Below, piece after piece: positions 32,635-43,922 of a stretch of DNA of 64,000 bases. The notes beneath the pieces are model-generated. The model was not told the origin of the DNA, did not search any database, and worked only from the letters and a program-made list of their open reading frames with translations. The position numbers and the translations under genes were made by a program. The first letter of the stretch is position 1; the number at the start of each line of letters is the position of its first letter. Source of the DNA: Haberlea rhodopensis (Eukaryota; Streptophyta; Magnoliopsida; Lamiales; Gesneriaceae); the NCBI GenBank assembly GCA_907163345.1, contig CAJQUN010000141.1, forward strand, positions 434,001 to 498,000, read 5' to 3'.

Positions 32635-33330
32635 CGATTAGCGATGTATCAGAATATTTGCCGCTGTCTTATCAAGCGATGGATCAGGATATTTGTCGCT
32701 GTCATATTGTAGCATGAGTTGCTAGTATGTTGAACCAAGGGATATCATTGAGCCGCTGATAATTCGAAGCGAGGGATATTATTGAGCCGCTGATATAACG
32801 TAGTAGGACTTGTGAATTACTGTATTGATTGTGCATATTGAGATCATGTATTATTGTAGGTATATTGCACATTGGGATTATTGTGATGCGACAGTGACAT
32901 CGAAACGATGATAATGCCACCGTCTTATCGCGCGATGACTAAGGATATTTGTCGCTGTCGTATGTAGCGCGGGTCGCTGGTATGTCGAAGCGAGGGATAT
33001 CCATGGAGCCGCCGATAATTCAAAGCGAGGAATATTATTCAGCCACTGGTATATGGTTCTGTTACATCGAGTGATGGGTATAGTGATATGGAATACTTGT
33101 CGCAGTTATACAAAGCGAGGGGTATTATGATATGGAATACTTGCCGCTGTTACATGAAGCGAGGGGTATAGTGATATGGAATACTTGCCGTTGTTACACA
33201 AAACGAGGGGTATTGTGATATGGAATACTTGACGATGTTACACGAAGCGAGGGGTATTGTGACATGGAATTTATGCCGCTGTCGTGTCGAAGCGATGATA
33301 CATGCCGCTGTCACGTCGAAGCGATGAGTT
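32635..33330 (+). repeat. GCCGCT/AGCG array of element E, first part
   Basis: Degenerate units of 35-50 bp read TTGCCGCTGTnnTAT...AAGCGAGGGGTATTGTGATATGGAATAC. Adjacent CGCT and AGCG blocks can pair. Confidence 0.8.
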
Positions 33331-33730
33331 TGGGAACAAAGTGCTACATGTGATGTGAGTCACCTAGTGAGTCCGAAAGGGACAAAGTGCTACATACATG
33401 TGAGTCACCTCTTGAGTCCACATATATGCCGCTGTCGTGTTGAAGCGAAGGTACATGCCGCTGTCACATCGAATCGAGGAGTTTGGGAACAAAGTGCTAC
33501 ATGTGATGTGAGTCACCTCTTGAGTCCGAAAGGAACAAAGTGCTACATACATGCGAGTCACCTCTTGAGTCCGCATATATGTTGTTGTCGTGTCGAAGCG
33601 AAGGTACATGCCGCTGTCACGTCGAAGCGATGAGTTTGGGAACAAAGTGCTACATGTGATGTGAGTCACCTCTTGAGTCCGAAAGGAACAAAGTGCTACA
33701 TACATGTGAGTCACCTCTTGAGTCCACATA
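33326..33730 (+). repeat. 153-bp tandem repeat, about 2.7 copies
   Basis: Copies start at 33326, 33479 and 33632 with GAGTTTGGGAACAAAGTGCT. Each contains the doublet GTGAGTCACCTCTTGAGTCC. Copies differ by few bases, so the amplification is recent compared with the surrounding array. Confidence 0.85.
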
Positions 33731-34180
33731 TATGCCGTTGTATACATAGCGATGGTTTATGCCGTTGTATACTTAGCGATGGTTTATGCCTCTGTATACG
33801 TAGCGACGGATTATGTCGTTGTATACGTAGCGATGAATTATGTCGTTGTTTACGTAGCGATGGTTTATGCTGCTGTATAAGTAGCGATGGTTTATTTCGA
33901 TGTATACGTAGAGATGGTTTCTGCCGTTGTATATGTAGCGATTGATTATGCCGTTGTGTACGTAGCGATAGATTATGCCGCTGTATACGTAGCGATGGTT
34001 TATGCCGTTGTATACCTAGCGATGGTTTATGCAGGTGTATACGTAGCAATGGATTATCCCACTGTATACATAGCAATGAATTATACAATTGTATACGTAG
34101 CGATGATGTGATGCCGATGTATATGTAGCGAGGGATTATACCACCATCGAGCGATGAGTGTGGATTGTATACCGCCGTTG
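33728..34180 (+). repeat. GTATACGTAGCGATGG array of element E
   Basis: About twelve units of 30 bp read TGCCGTTGTATACGTAGCGATGGTTTA with variants. The palindrome GTATAC is near the centre of each unit. Confidence 0.85.
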
Positions 34181-34255
34181 GTTGATGAATATAGATATGT
34201 CACTATTATATTAGCAATGAGTAAGTTTATATTGCCATTGAGTTAGCAATAAATA

Positions 34256-34705
34256 TGGATGTCATGTGTAGACATATACCGTCACGAGTTGATGAGGAAT
34301 CATGGATGTCTTGTGTTGACATATACCGTCACGAGTGGACGAGGAATCATGGATGTCAGGTGTTGACATATACCATCACGACTTGACGAGGAATCATGGA
34401 TGTCATGTGTTGACATATACAGTCACGAGTTGACGAGGAATTTTGGATGTCATGTGTTGACATATGCCGTCACGAGTTGACGAGGAAATGTGGATGTCAT
34501 ATGTTGACATATACCGTCACGAGTTGACGAGGAATTGTGGATGTCATGTGCCGTCACGAGTTGACGAGGAAATGTGGATGTTATGTCTTGACATATACCG
34601 TCATGAGTTGACGAGGAATAGTTAATGTCATGTGTTGACATGTACCATCACGAGTTGACGAGGACATTGTGGGTGTCATGTGTTGACATGTAGGCGTCAC
34701 AGGTT
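34256..34705 (+). repeat. GTCA...TGAC paired hairpin array of element E
   Basis: About nine units of 46-60 bp carry two successive hairpins, ATGTCA-TGTGT-TGACAT and CGTCA-CGAGT-TGACG, separated by ATAC and GAGGAAT. The arms differ between the two classes but stay complementary; some units have decayed. Confidence 0.85.
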
Positions 34706-34715
34706 GACACAGAAC

Positions 34716-35968
34716 TGTTAGGAAAACATTTCTAAGTTTTGGGGATGACAAACACCAACTGGATGTACACCTACCGGGTGTAGAAGACCTACCGGATGAC
34801 AAACACCAACTGGATGTACACCTACCGGGTGTTGAAGACCTACCGGATGGACATCAACTGGATACAAACACCAACTGGATGTACACCTACCGGGTGTTGA
34901 AGACCTACCTAATGACAAACACCAACTGGATATACACCTACCGGGTGTTGAAGACCTACCGGATGGACATCCATTGGATACAGACACCTACCGGATATTA
35001 GAGACCTACCGAGTGACAAAGACCTACCGGATGATGGACATCAACTGGACAGAAACCAACCGGATAGACATAAACTGGATGGACATCTACTGGACAAAGC
35101 ATCAACCGGATAGTCTCACAGTTGAACAAAGAAGACCAGCAGAAGTTTAACCATCCAGTTAGAGCACTAAGCAACGAGACAAAATAAGTACAACATTATC
35201 TGACAAAGGTACAACAGAGCGGCGCACACTGCTATATCTCCGCCACCATTACCGTCAGAATAAAAGAGTCGTTGCTTAACAAAATAGGAAAGAAGACAAT
35301 CTGAATTTGGAAAGCTGATCTCTTCCTAATTCATAAAAGCTACCGTTGGACCACTGAGCCTATAAATACGTCCAAGCAAAGAATGAAGAGGTTAGCTGAT
35401 CGATTTATTCAATCACGAGAAACACTTCATTGTAAACAGAAAATCAACTTACTGATATTCTAAAAGTTCAGCAAAAGAGCAGACAAGCAGTGCAACTGAA
35501 TCTGTGACAGATTATTTCCAACTGAAGTCCGCTGCTCAAGAACACTCGACGCTAAAAGTTTATTTTGTAAAGAGTGTCATAGAATCTTTTGTAATCAAAT
35601 TAAGAAGTTGTGATTGCTAGGAGTTTAGGCCAAGTTGTGTGAGTGCCTAAGAAGGTTGTATATTGTAAAGTGTAAACCAAGTATTCTGGTGAATCCTTCC
35701 TGCAAAGGAAGAAGGGGGACGTAGAAGCGTTGTGCTTCAAACTTCCAGAAACAATACTTGTGTTCTTTACTTATTACTTATTTACTATTCAGTTTTACTC
35801 CTCACAAGTCCAGCAGACGTCTTCCGCACTATAATCAGTGTCTGCTGACTTGCCTTATATTGAGAAGCTACTATAGTACTTAACAGTCTGCAGTTAACCC
35901 GAGAAAAATCGAAATTGAATCTAGTGTTTATTCAACCCCCCCTTCTAAACACTACATCGATCCTAACA
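34716..35968 (+). repeat. 5' LTR of SIRE-type element (1.25 kb)
   Basis: It starts TGTTAGGAAAACATTTC and ends CGATCCTAACA, with TGTTAGGA...TCCTAACA inverted ends. The first 400 bp are a tandem of CAACTGGAT and CTACCGGGTG phrases (34757-35100), with one extra repeat unit of about 50 bp compared with the 3' LTR. Confidence 0.92.
35361..35368 (+). promoter_or_regulatory. TATA box of SIRE-type LTR
   Basis: TATAAATA lies 645 bp into the LTR; the same box is in the reversed 3' LTR piece near 61430. Confidence 0.7.
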
Positions 35969-35970
35969 AG

Positions 35971-35982
35971 TGGTATCAGAGC
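35971..35982 (+). other. Primer-binding site of SIRE-type element
   Basis: TGGTATCAGAGC begins two bases after the LTR, complementary to initiator tRNA-Met. Confidence 0.88.
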
Positions 35983-36019
35983 TTAGGTTTTCTCAATCTT
36001 GAGAAATTACCAAAAACTG

Positions 36020-37070
36020 ATGGCCTCATTCAGCAATATTTCAATGTTAAAAAAGGATGAATATGACGATTGGAGAATTCGTATGCAAGCACATCTAAGT
36101 GCCCAAGATGATGATATGTGGTTCGTCATCACTGATGGACCAATGAAGATCATGAAAGTCAATACATCAACTCCTATCTCTGGTGGTGAACCTCAGATGG
36201 TTGAAAAGGATAGATCATTCTGGACAAATGAAGAAAAGAAAAAGGCAAATCTGGACAACGTGGCAAAAGACATACTGTTCAAAACTCTGGACAAAAATAT
36301 GTTCAACAAGATCAAGATGTGTCCCACTTCAAAGGACATCTGGGAAAAGATTGCTCAGCTGTGCGAAGGAAATGATCAAACCAAGGAAAACAAGCTCACT
36401 GTTGCCTTACAGAAGTTTGAAAACATCAAAATGATGTCCGGAGAAACTCTAAGCGAATACGATGAGAGAGTAACTAGCATCATAAATGAACTCAATAGCC
36501 TTGGTAAAGATCTATCCAACAGGGAAGTCACTCTAAAATTCATGAGAGGTCTCCCAAGAGAATGGGATGTAAAGACGATTGCTATGAGAGAATCAAAAGA
36601 TCTAAACAAGATAGACCTACACGACTTATTTGCTGACTTAAAAGCTTATGAGTTCGAACTAGGTATTCGGATTGAAGATGAACCCAGCACCAGTCAACCA
36701 ACCAAAGCTCTTACTGCATCTGAAGCTCCACCTGTCACAACAGAGATGACTCCTATGCAACGATGCAATGGTGCTATTTGTCAAGAAATGTGGAAAGTTT
36801 ATGAAGAAAAGTCAAAAGACTTATCAATCCTATCCAAGAAGACAAAGCTTCAAGAATAGATCAGATGAAGATGAACGTGTATGCTTTAACTGTCTCAAAC
36901 CAGGACATTTTATTGCTGACTGGCCTAAACCGAAGAAGGATGATCAAAAGAAAGGACCAAAAGAATATAGAAAGTCTAAAGAGAATAGAAGATCATCCAG
37001 AAAAGACAGAGAACAGAAAGTACTGGTGGCGGAAGAAAACAAGAACAAATGGGCTGACTCAGAGTCATAA
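36020..37070 (+). pseudogene. gag: copia gag (UBN2 type), frameshifted, zinc knuckle damaged
   Basis: The ATG at 36020 (MASFSNISMLKKDEYDDW) opens a copia gag with the WTNEEKKKANLDNVAKDIL, DERVTSIINELNSLG and MRGLPREWDVKTIAM blocks. The frame is lost near 36765; homology continues in another frame (36768-37070) with FVKKCGKFMKKSQKTYQS and a zinc knuckle whose last cysteine is tryptophan (CFNCLKPGHFIADW). A TAA ends this frame at 37068-37070. Compared with the minus-strand copy, which keeps the cysteine, the knuckle here is probably dead. Gag would form the particle and package RNA. Confidence 0.88.
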
Positions 37071-37127
37071 TCAGAAAAGTCTTCCAGCACATCCAGTGAC
37101 AGTGAAGATGAAGAAGTTCATTGTCTA

Positions 37128-37973
37128 ATGGCCAACGATGACTGTGAGGTAAATGATCCTAATCTTTCTGAATTTACACATAATGAGCTCACGAATGCAT
37201 TACAGGACATGATAAATGAGTATCAGATGTTGTATGAATCCTTCGAGAACTACAAGACTGAACAACTAGTCCCAACAGAACAGCAGAACAATGAATGTGA
37301 TTGTGAACAATCAAATGTGTTGAAAAGCTTAAGGGATAAAGTAAGTCGGCTCGAGAAAGAAAGGAATGAAGCAACATGTGCACACCAGAAACTCAGTAAG
37401 CTGGTTCGCACATGGAATGCATCTACTGCCAGAAAAGATGAAATGCTTGAGTCAATAAGGCTTGATGGTGATCTTACCGGTATAGGCTACTCTAACAATG
37501 GTAGTAATTCATCTGGCATCAAATCTCAAGTGTGTCTAGAAAGAAACAAGATTCAAACAATGAATTTTGTTAAATCAAGCACAGTATATGAACCAAGTGA
37601 GTTGGTTAAGGAATCTGTTGAACCAATACTCTTCAAAGAACCGGCATCACACAAAGGTATTGGTTATGTGGAGCCAAAAGAGAAAGCTCGACAGGGGCAA
37701 ATGTTTAGAAATAAACATAAACCCACTGGTCAGACCACTCGAGAGGTAAAACCTAACTGGTATCATAATTGTATGCATGTCCAAAAGAGATACCTGCTTC
37801 CTAACAGAAACAAAAAACCTAAACAACACGCATACACTCAGTATCACATGTATCACCCAAGAATAACTTCTTCAGTTAATGCACACACATTTCAGGACAC
37901 ACACAGACCCAAACAAGTCAGGGTTATACAAGTGTGGGTCCCGAAAGGACTAATCCTGCCCGGACCCAAGTAG
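37128..37973 (+). CDS. gag: copia gag C-terminal coiled-coil extension
   Basis: A 281-residue frame continues gag after the damaged stretch. It begins with acidic sequence (MANDDCEVNDPNLSEFTHNEL), has a heptad-like coiled coil about residues 20-105 (LRDKVSRLEKERNEATCAHQKL), and a low-complexity C-terminus ending WVPKGLILPGPK at TAG 37971-37973. The matching region of the minus-strand element ends at the same stop, so this is the authentic gag end. Its role is unknown; coiled coils in Sirevirus gag have been linked to host protein contacts. Confidence 0.7.
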   Translation: MANDDCEVNDPNLSEFTHNELTNALQDMINEYQMLYESFENYKTEQLVPTEQQNNECDCEQSNVLKSLRDKVSRLEKERNEATCAHQKLSKLVRTWNASTARKDEMLESIRLDGDLTGIGYSNNGSNSSGIKSQVCLERNKIQTMNFVKSSTVYEPSELVKESVEPILFKEPASHKGIGYVEPKEKARQGQMFRNKHKPTGQTTREVKPNWYHNCMHVQKRYLLPNRNKKPKQHAYTQYHMYHPRITSSVNAHTFQDTHRPKQVRVIQVWVPKGLILPGPK

Positions 37974-37981
37974 GATTGGGT
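37962..37981 (+). promoter_or_regulatory. Hairpin holding the gag stop codon in its loop
   Basis: GGACCCAA-GTAGGA-TTGGGT (with CC after one extra A) places the TAG (37971-37973) in a six-base loop. It is identical in the minus copy at 22445-22466 although the flanking coding sequences differ. Confidence 0.6.
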
Positions 37982-38003
37982 ACCAATCATTTTATCGCTT
38001 TAA

Positions 38004-41000
38004 TTGCAGGAAACTAGAATGCATCAAGTTCGGAGCTCAGAGTGGTTTCTGGACAGCGGATGCTCTAGACATATGACAGGAAATACGAGCTTATTGTCTG
38101 AACTGGTGGACTCCACCGGACCCAGAATAACTTTTGGAGACAACGCGAAAGGTAGAACCGTGGGTAAGGGTAAGATTATCTACGGTAACATTATTATTAA
38201 AGATATTCTGTTGGTTGAAAATCTATGCTATAACTTGATTAGCATAAGTCAACTCTGTGACAATGGTCATTCTGTAGAGTTCAACCAGCACTCATGCACA
38301 ATCAAATCTACTGATGGCAGTATATTACTTGTAGGAAGAAGGCATGATAACACATATAAAATTGATTGGAATCTTAATCAGCCTACCTCCTCTACCTGCT
38401 TTGCTGCCCTGAATACTTCCAAAAATTGGCTTTGGCACAAACGATTGAGTCACTTAAATTTTAAAACTATTGCCAGTCTGCGTAAACTTGATCTAGTCAT
38501 TGGACTGTCTCAAATTGAGTTCTCAAAAGACAAGATCTGTGCAGCATGCCAACTTGGTAAGCAAATCAGATCCTCCTTTAAGAACAAAGGGAGTAAATCT
38601 TCTTCTCGGTGCCTAGAGTTGCTGCATATGGATCTATTTGGTCCTATACCAGTAACAAGTCTAGGGGGAATGAAGTATACCCTAGTGTTAATAGACGATT
38701 ACACTCGTTTTACTTGGGTCCTGTTCCTAAGTGGCAAAGATCAGGCTACTCCAAAGCTGATCAAACTACTGAAAAGACTCCAAAATGAGAAATCGTGTGG
38801 GATAGATAGAATTCGCAGTGATAAAGGTACTGAGTGTACCAATCAGTCACTCGAATCATATCTAGATGACCTTGGTATTAAACACGAATACTCTGCTGCT
38901 AGAACTCCTCAACAAAACGGAGTTGCTGAGCGTAAGAACCGCTCTTTGAAAGAAGCTGCGCGAACTATGCTTGCGGAATCAGAAATATCGCAGAGATTTT
39001 GGGCAGAAGCTGTCAACACAGCTTGTTATACGCAGAACAGATCAATGATTAATAAGCGAGCAAATAAAACCCCTTATGAGATCTGGAATGGCAGTAAGCC
39101 AAATATTTCTTATTTTGGTTGCAAATGTTTTATTCACAACAATGGAAAGACTCGTCTCACCGCTTTTGATGCCAAATCTGATGCTGGAATATTTCTTGGT
39201 TATTCTACAGTTAGTAAAGCCTTCAGAGTATTAAATAATAGAACTCTTACTGTAGAAGAATCAGTGCATGTAAAATTTGATGAACCTACTGACTGTACGA
39301 TATCTAATCTGCAAATCAACAACTTGAGCAATCGACTGGAAAGCACTTACATTGATGAAAATGTTGATGATGAGATAAATTACAGAAGCAGGACTGACTG
39401 CTCCTTAGAACCAGAAGTTCCTGAAGCCCAAACAGAGGAGTCTGCTGGTCAACAAGCATCGCATCCAGCTGACAATGACACTATTGCACATACTCCTGCT
39501 GCAGTAGAGGAAGCAAATGAAAAAGATGCGACAATCAGAACTTCTGAATTGCCCACTCATATCCAGTCAAATGAAGAACTCAACCCTCTTGGACCTCCGC
39601 TTCGGTGGATGAAGGATCATCCTCCCGAGCAGGTCATAGGTAACCCTGTTGCTCCGCTACGCACCAGAGGACAAATGATTAATGAATTCCTTCATGCTGC
39701 ATTCATATCTCAGTTAGAACATAAGAAGATTGATGATGCTATGTTAGACCCAAGCTGGGTAGACGCGATGCAAGAAGAACTAAATCAGTTTGAGCGAAAC
39801 AAAGTATGGTATTTAGTACCACGACCACAGCATCACACTATAATAGGCACCAAATGGGTATTTAGGAATAAATTAGATGAAAATGGAACAGTAATCAGAA
39901 ATAAAGCAAGATTAGTCGCACAGGGCTACAGACAGGAAGAAGGCATTGACTTTGATGAAACCTTTGCCCCTGTAGCTCGACTAGAAGCAATTCGCATATT
40001 TCTTGCATTTGCTACTTTTAAAGACTTTAAAGTCTATCAGATGGATGTTAAGAGTGTGTTTCTTAACGGCAAACTCCAGGAAGAAGTTTACGTTGAACAA
40101 CCTCCTGGATTTGAAAGCCATCAGCAGCCTTCTTATGTTTTTCGTCTCAATAAAGCCTTGTATGGTCTGAAGCAAGCTCCCCGTGCATGGTATGAAACTC
40201 TATCAAAATATTTGACTGAGCATAACTTTACCATTGGCACGGTGGACAAGACCCTTTTCAAATTCACAAAGGGAGATCATACTCTGCTAGTTCAAATTTA
40301 TGTTGATGATATTATTTTCGGCAGTACTAACTCAAAATTGTGCGAACGATTTTCTAAAATTATGCAGGATCAATTTGAGATGAGCATGATGGGAGAATTA
40401 TCATTTTTCTTAGGATTGCAAGTCAAGCAATCCAGTGAAGGAATTCTGATAAATCAGTCCAAATATACTAAAGAACTGCTGAAGAAATATGGAATGAGTA
40501 CCAGCTCAGCTGCCGCTACACCAATGAGCTCATCTGCCAAACTCGACTTGGATAATTCAGGAATACCAGTCGAAGTTACAATGTATCGAGGCATTATCGG
40601 ATCTCTGCTTTATTTGACGGCCAGCCGACCAGATATAATGTTCGCAGTTTGTATGTGCGCCCGGTTTCAAGCAAATCCTAAGCAGTCGCACTTCACTGCT
40701 GTCAAAAGAATCCTCAAATATCTGAAAGGCACTGAGAATGTCGGTCTATGGTATCCAAGAGACTCAACTTTTAACCTTATTGGATATTCAGATGCTGACT
40801 ATGCTGGATGCAAAATTGACAGAAAAAGCACCAGTGGATATTGTCAGTTTCTTGGTGATCGATTGATATCATGGGGTTGCAAGAAGCAGACATCCATAGC
40901 AACTTCTATTGCAGAGGCAGAATACCTTGCTGCTGGAAGCTGCTGTGCTCAACTGCTCTAGATTCAGCAACAACTGAGAGATTATGGAATTGAATCCACG

Positions 41001-41073
41001 GAGGCACCCATATTTTGTGATAACACGTCTGCAATAGCCGTTACATACAACCCAGTGGGGAATTTTAGCTAAA
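38004..41073 (+). pseudogene. pol: copia pol: protease, integrase, reverse transcriptase, RNase H
   Basis: A frame of 985 residues runs to TAG 40962; the first ATG is at 38019. In order: aspartic protease (LDSGCSRHMTG, about residue 15), GAG-pre-integrase with H-H-C-C ligands (WLWHKRLSHLNF, CAACQLGKQ), integrase core (LLHMDLFGP, IRSDKGTE, NGVAERKNRS supplying D, D, E), a linker rich in E, T and P, then RT (TKWVFRNKLDENG, DVKSVFLNG, LYGLKQAPRAWY, catalytic YVDDIIFG). RNase H follows (YSDADYAG, STSGYCQFLG, AEAEYLAAG). The stop at 40959-40964 falls where relatives have tryptophan; homology goes on to DNTSAIAVTYNPVG near 41060, then the last part of RNase H is deleted. No longer functional. Confidence 0.93.
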
Positions 41074-41536
41074 ATTTTATCTTGGTTATATAAGCTCAGC
41101 TGGTAATACAATGGTCTGCTGCAGTAGGTGTATACGTACCAGTAGGACTCTACATACCAGTAGATGTTTCTTACCTGTCGGACCCTACATACCAGCAGAC
41201 TTTGCCAAGTATGCTTTGACTAAAATAACCTTCGATACCTATTAACCTACTGGAACGTCGGAATTCAAATTCATTTTTTTTGTTATAAAAATAAATTATT
41301 TGAATCCCGCCCAAATCCTGTCCTTTTAATTATTTTTTAAAATCTTTAAATCATTAGATGATCGCCACGTACCCATGTGTCCGCTCATCTACAGTATGAC
41401 GTTACATATACTTCTATCTTTAATCGCCATTACTTTGGTTATTACTCTTTATCTCTCCCAAAATTTACTGCGTTAACTTCCCTCCCAGAAATTTTTTTTG
41501 GATTGTTGCTGCTTTATTTCCGCATATTCATCAGAA
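41074..41536 (+). other. Non-coding gap between pol and accessory ORF
   Basis: After the truncated RNase H comes AT-rich sequence with repeats like ACCAGTAGGACTCTACATACCAG (41130-41200) that echo the LTR motif. A pyrimidine-rich region (41430-41500) may be leader sequence for the accessory ORF. Confidence 0.5.
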
Positions 41537-42480
41537 ATGTCGAAGAATACTCAGCCAAGTTTCATCACTAATGCTGTTCATGTGGATTTCCACTCCATCT
41601 CCACATCCTCTGATGACGAAACAAAGGAAGTCTTTCAAAAATTGGATACGTCGGGACTTTTAGTGATTCTCAGCCAGGCTCCGACCTTCTACAAAGCCGC
41701 CTTACATGAATTCTTCGCCACCGCCAAAGTTGAAAATGATTCTGTGATGGCCTCTGTTTCTGGACAACCTATTACCATCACTCAGCAGGAATTCAGCACG
41801 CACCTTTGTCTTCCTGCCACTGGACTTACAGATTTCTCCACCGTTCCAGTGGATGTCAGGGAAAGAAATGCGAATCACCTTCTCCGACTCAAATGAACGT
41901 CTCCGACGTCCTCCATTCAAGAAGGTGCTAATGAGGGGCTGTTGTGCAAAGCTGGCTCTTTTGACATCATCACCCCTGAGAAGTTTGACGTCATGAGCGC
42001 CATCTTCAAAGGACTCAAAATCAACTGGTCAGTGGTTTTGTTTCAGATCCTCACTGGACTCATCACCTCAGGCAATGGTCAATCTGGTTTTGCCCTACCT
42101 CTCAGCAGCATCTTTGAAAGCAAAAGCATTCAGGCAGGGGCTTCCTCCGACCTTCATCAAGGCAGACTTATCACTGCTAAGTATCTTCAGATACACAGAC
42201 AGCGGAGTGGCCGAGAGGTTGGTTTGACGAAGCGCCGATCGACTCAAATTATAAGTGATTCTGAACAAACCATATCTGAATCCGCTGAGTCATCTCCTCC
42301 CCCTCCTCCTCCTAAGAAGCCCAGAACCAAAAAAAGGGGCTCCTCCTGCTCTCTGACAGACAGTCATTGCTGCTTCCGATACCATCTCCTCTGCAGGTCC
42401 CACGGCAGACATCCCTGGTAGAGAGCCCAGTCCTGAAAATCCTCCCCCCGAGGAACCAACTGCAACACCTGCTTCATTAG
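41537..42480 (+). pseudogene. Accessory ORF of SIRE-type element, N-terminal part, frame-broken
   Basis: The ATG at 41537 (MSKNTQPSFITNAVHVDFHSI) opens a protein recalled as a frequent companion of copia elements in Lamiales (VHVDF start, then a GLTDFSTVPVDV-like block). The frame is disturbed between about 41865 and 41940, where homology passes through another frame, and resumes with KAGSFDIITPEKFDVMSAIFKGLKINW. A proline run and basic segment (PPPPPPKKPRTKKR) near 42300 may be a nuclear localisation signal. Another frameshift lies near 42420. Its position after pol matches the env-like gene of Sireviruses, but I see no signal peptide. Function unknown. Confidence 0.65.
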
Positions 42481-42482
42481 CC

Positions 42483-43036
42483 ATGGTAATTGCTACATCA
42501 GTGGCTCCAACTGACAAATCCTCCACATTGGTGAGCTCTCTGCAAGCACCTGGCACTATTAGTTTTTGGACGCCCAAGTCCTTGTGTCCCTACTGTCATC
42601 CAAAGACCACCACCGCTGGAAAAGGAAAGACTCTTATGGCTCCAGTGACCACACCTGTTGCCTATGAGATACAGATGGTCATGGATACAATTGAAGCCAA
42701 GTTGCAGCCACAGCTAGAACTTTTTGATCGATGGGTGAAGGCACGGGTAAAAATTTGCTTTAATGATTTCACTCCAATCCTGGATCAAGCACGGGAAGAT
42801 GAGAACCAAATTTTGGCTTATCTTCAAGTCACGGACACTGAGAAGAGTCTGAAGCTGAGGGATCTTTTCCGTCAAATGAACTATGTGGGCGAACTTCAAG
42901 CCCTTGTTGAAACCCGTCTTCAGCAATTCAACATTGATTCAGGCACAACGAATCATGATAGAGCCGTTCTGAATGCTCTTGGACCAAAATTGGAAATGGC
43001 CGAGCAAGCTCTTCATGATCTTCGTATATCAACTGG
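42483..43036 (+). pseudogene. Accessory ORF, middle part, split by a solo LTR
   Basis: It continues the accessory ORF in a shifted frame. Helix-rich sequence with heptad spacing follows (MVMDTIEAKLQPQLELFDRW, LRDLFRQMNYVGELQALVE). It ends at the ACTGG duplication (43032-43036), where the solo LTR enters. The frame continues at 44997 in the same phase. Confidence 0.65.
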
Positions 43037-43715
43037 TGTGATGCCCCGAAATTAATTAATTGCAAGTAAGGCATTAATTATGTTTATATGATGTATCATG
43101 TGTTGATGGATCTATGTGTTGGGTGTTAAGATGTTAACATGATTTAATTGCATTAATTATTAAATATGAGGAGGATGTGATTTTAGATGAAGTTTGGAGC
43201 ATTTTTGTAAAATGCTTTTAAAATACTATGTTGGAGCATTTTATACGTCATGTTAAGTTTGGGGTACAATTTTTAATTAAATTAAGCAACCCCTTTTTAA
43301 ATCCCCTACCCATCACTTTAACCCATTTACCTTTCACTTTATTAAAAATCCCCAAATCACTTCCCAAACCCCAAACCCTACCCATTTTCGAGTTCCACCA
43401 AAAGAGGAGAAGAAAAGTTCCACAAAAACTTTGTTTGTGTGATCTTTGCTAGGATTTGGAGCCTACAAGAGGTATGGAACCATTCCTATAAGTTTTATGA
43501 TGATTGGTGTTGAAATGGGTTAAGTTTTGATGTTTTATGTGGGTTTGTTTGGGTATGTGTTGTTTATGGTTGGGGTATGATTTTTGAAGTGTTTTATGTG
43601 GGTTTTAGTGGGTTATGATGTTATTGAAGTTGTTAAGAAGTTTGGTTTTGGGTGGCATGAGGAGGAGCTTGAAAAATGAGCATTAATGGCGAAATTTCGG
43701 AGTACAGCACTCGGC

Positions 43716-43922
43716 GATCGATCGCCCGTTCTTGGCCATCGATCGCGAGCCTCCAGTGTCCGCCAGTAGCATTTGGCGATCGATCGCCACTCTTGGGCGA
43801 TCGATCGGCGAGGCTGGCGATCGATCGCGCCAAAAGTGGCGATCGATCGCCAAGAAGAGAATTTTTGCCCCTCGTCCAGTGCGATCTCGCGATCGATCGC
43901 GCCTAGGCAGCGATCGATCGCG
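43716..43922. repeat. GATCGATC cluster in solo LTR
   Basis: Seven full octamers begin near 43717, 43778, 43799, 43819, 43841, 43891 and 43912, plus ATCGATCG at 43739. Spacing is about 20 bp in pairs. Confidence 0.9.

Larger units (their letters stand above)
30705..34715 (+). mobile_element. Element E: non-coding LTR element, 5' part
   Basis: It includes the 5' LTR, a tRNA-Met primer-binding site and repeat-filled interior with no gag or pol. The interior is cut at 34715 by the SIRE element. Because of the inversion, its continuation is 60827 down to 59387 (reverse), followed by a 3' LTR fragment 59386-59045. Colinearity with C and D across the cut is good: the GTCA hairpins lead into CATTATGCCAAGCGGG. 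Its two LTRs differ more than those of C or D, so E is older. Confidence 0.85.

Noticed and set aside
33355..34111. Cys/His-rich repeat frames resembling zinc-finger or repeat proteins
   Set aside because: They arise from the 153-bp and GTATAC tandem arrays, and are open in several frames at once.
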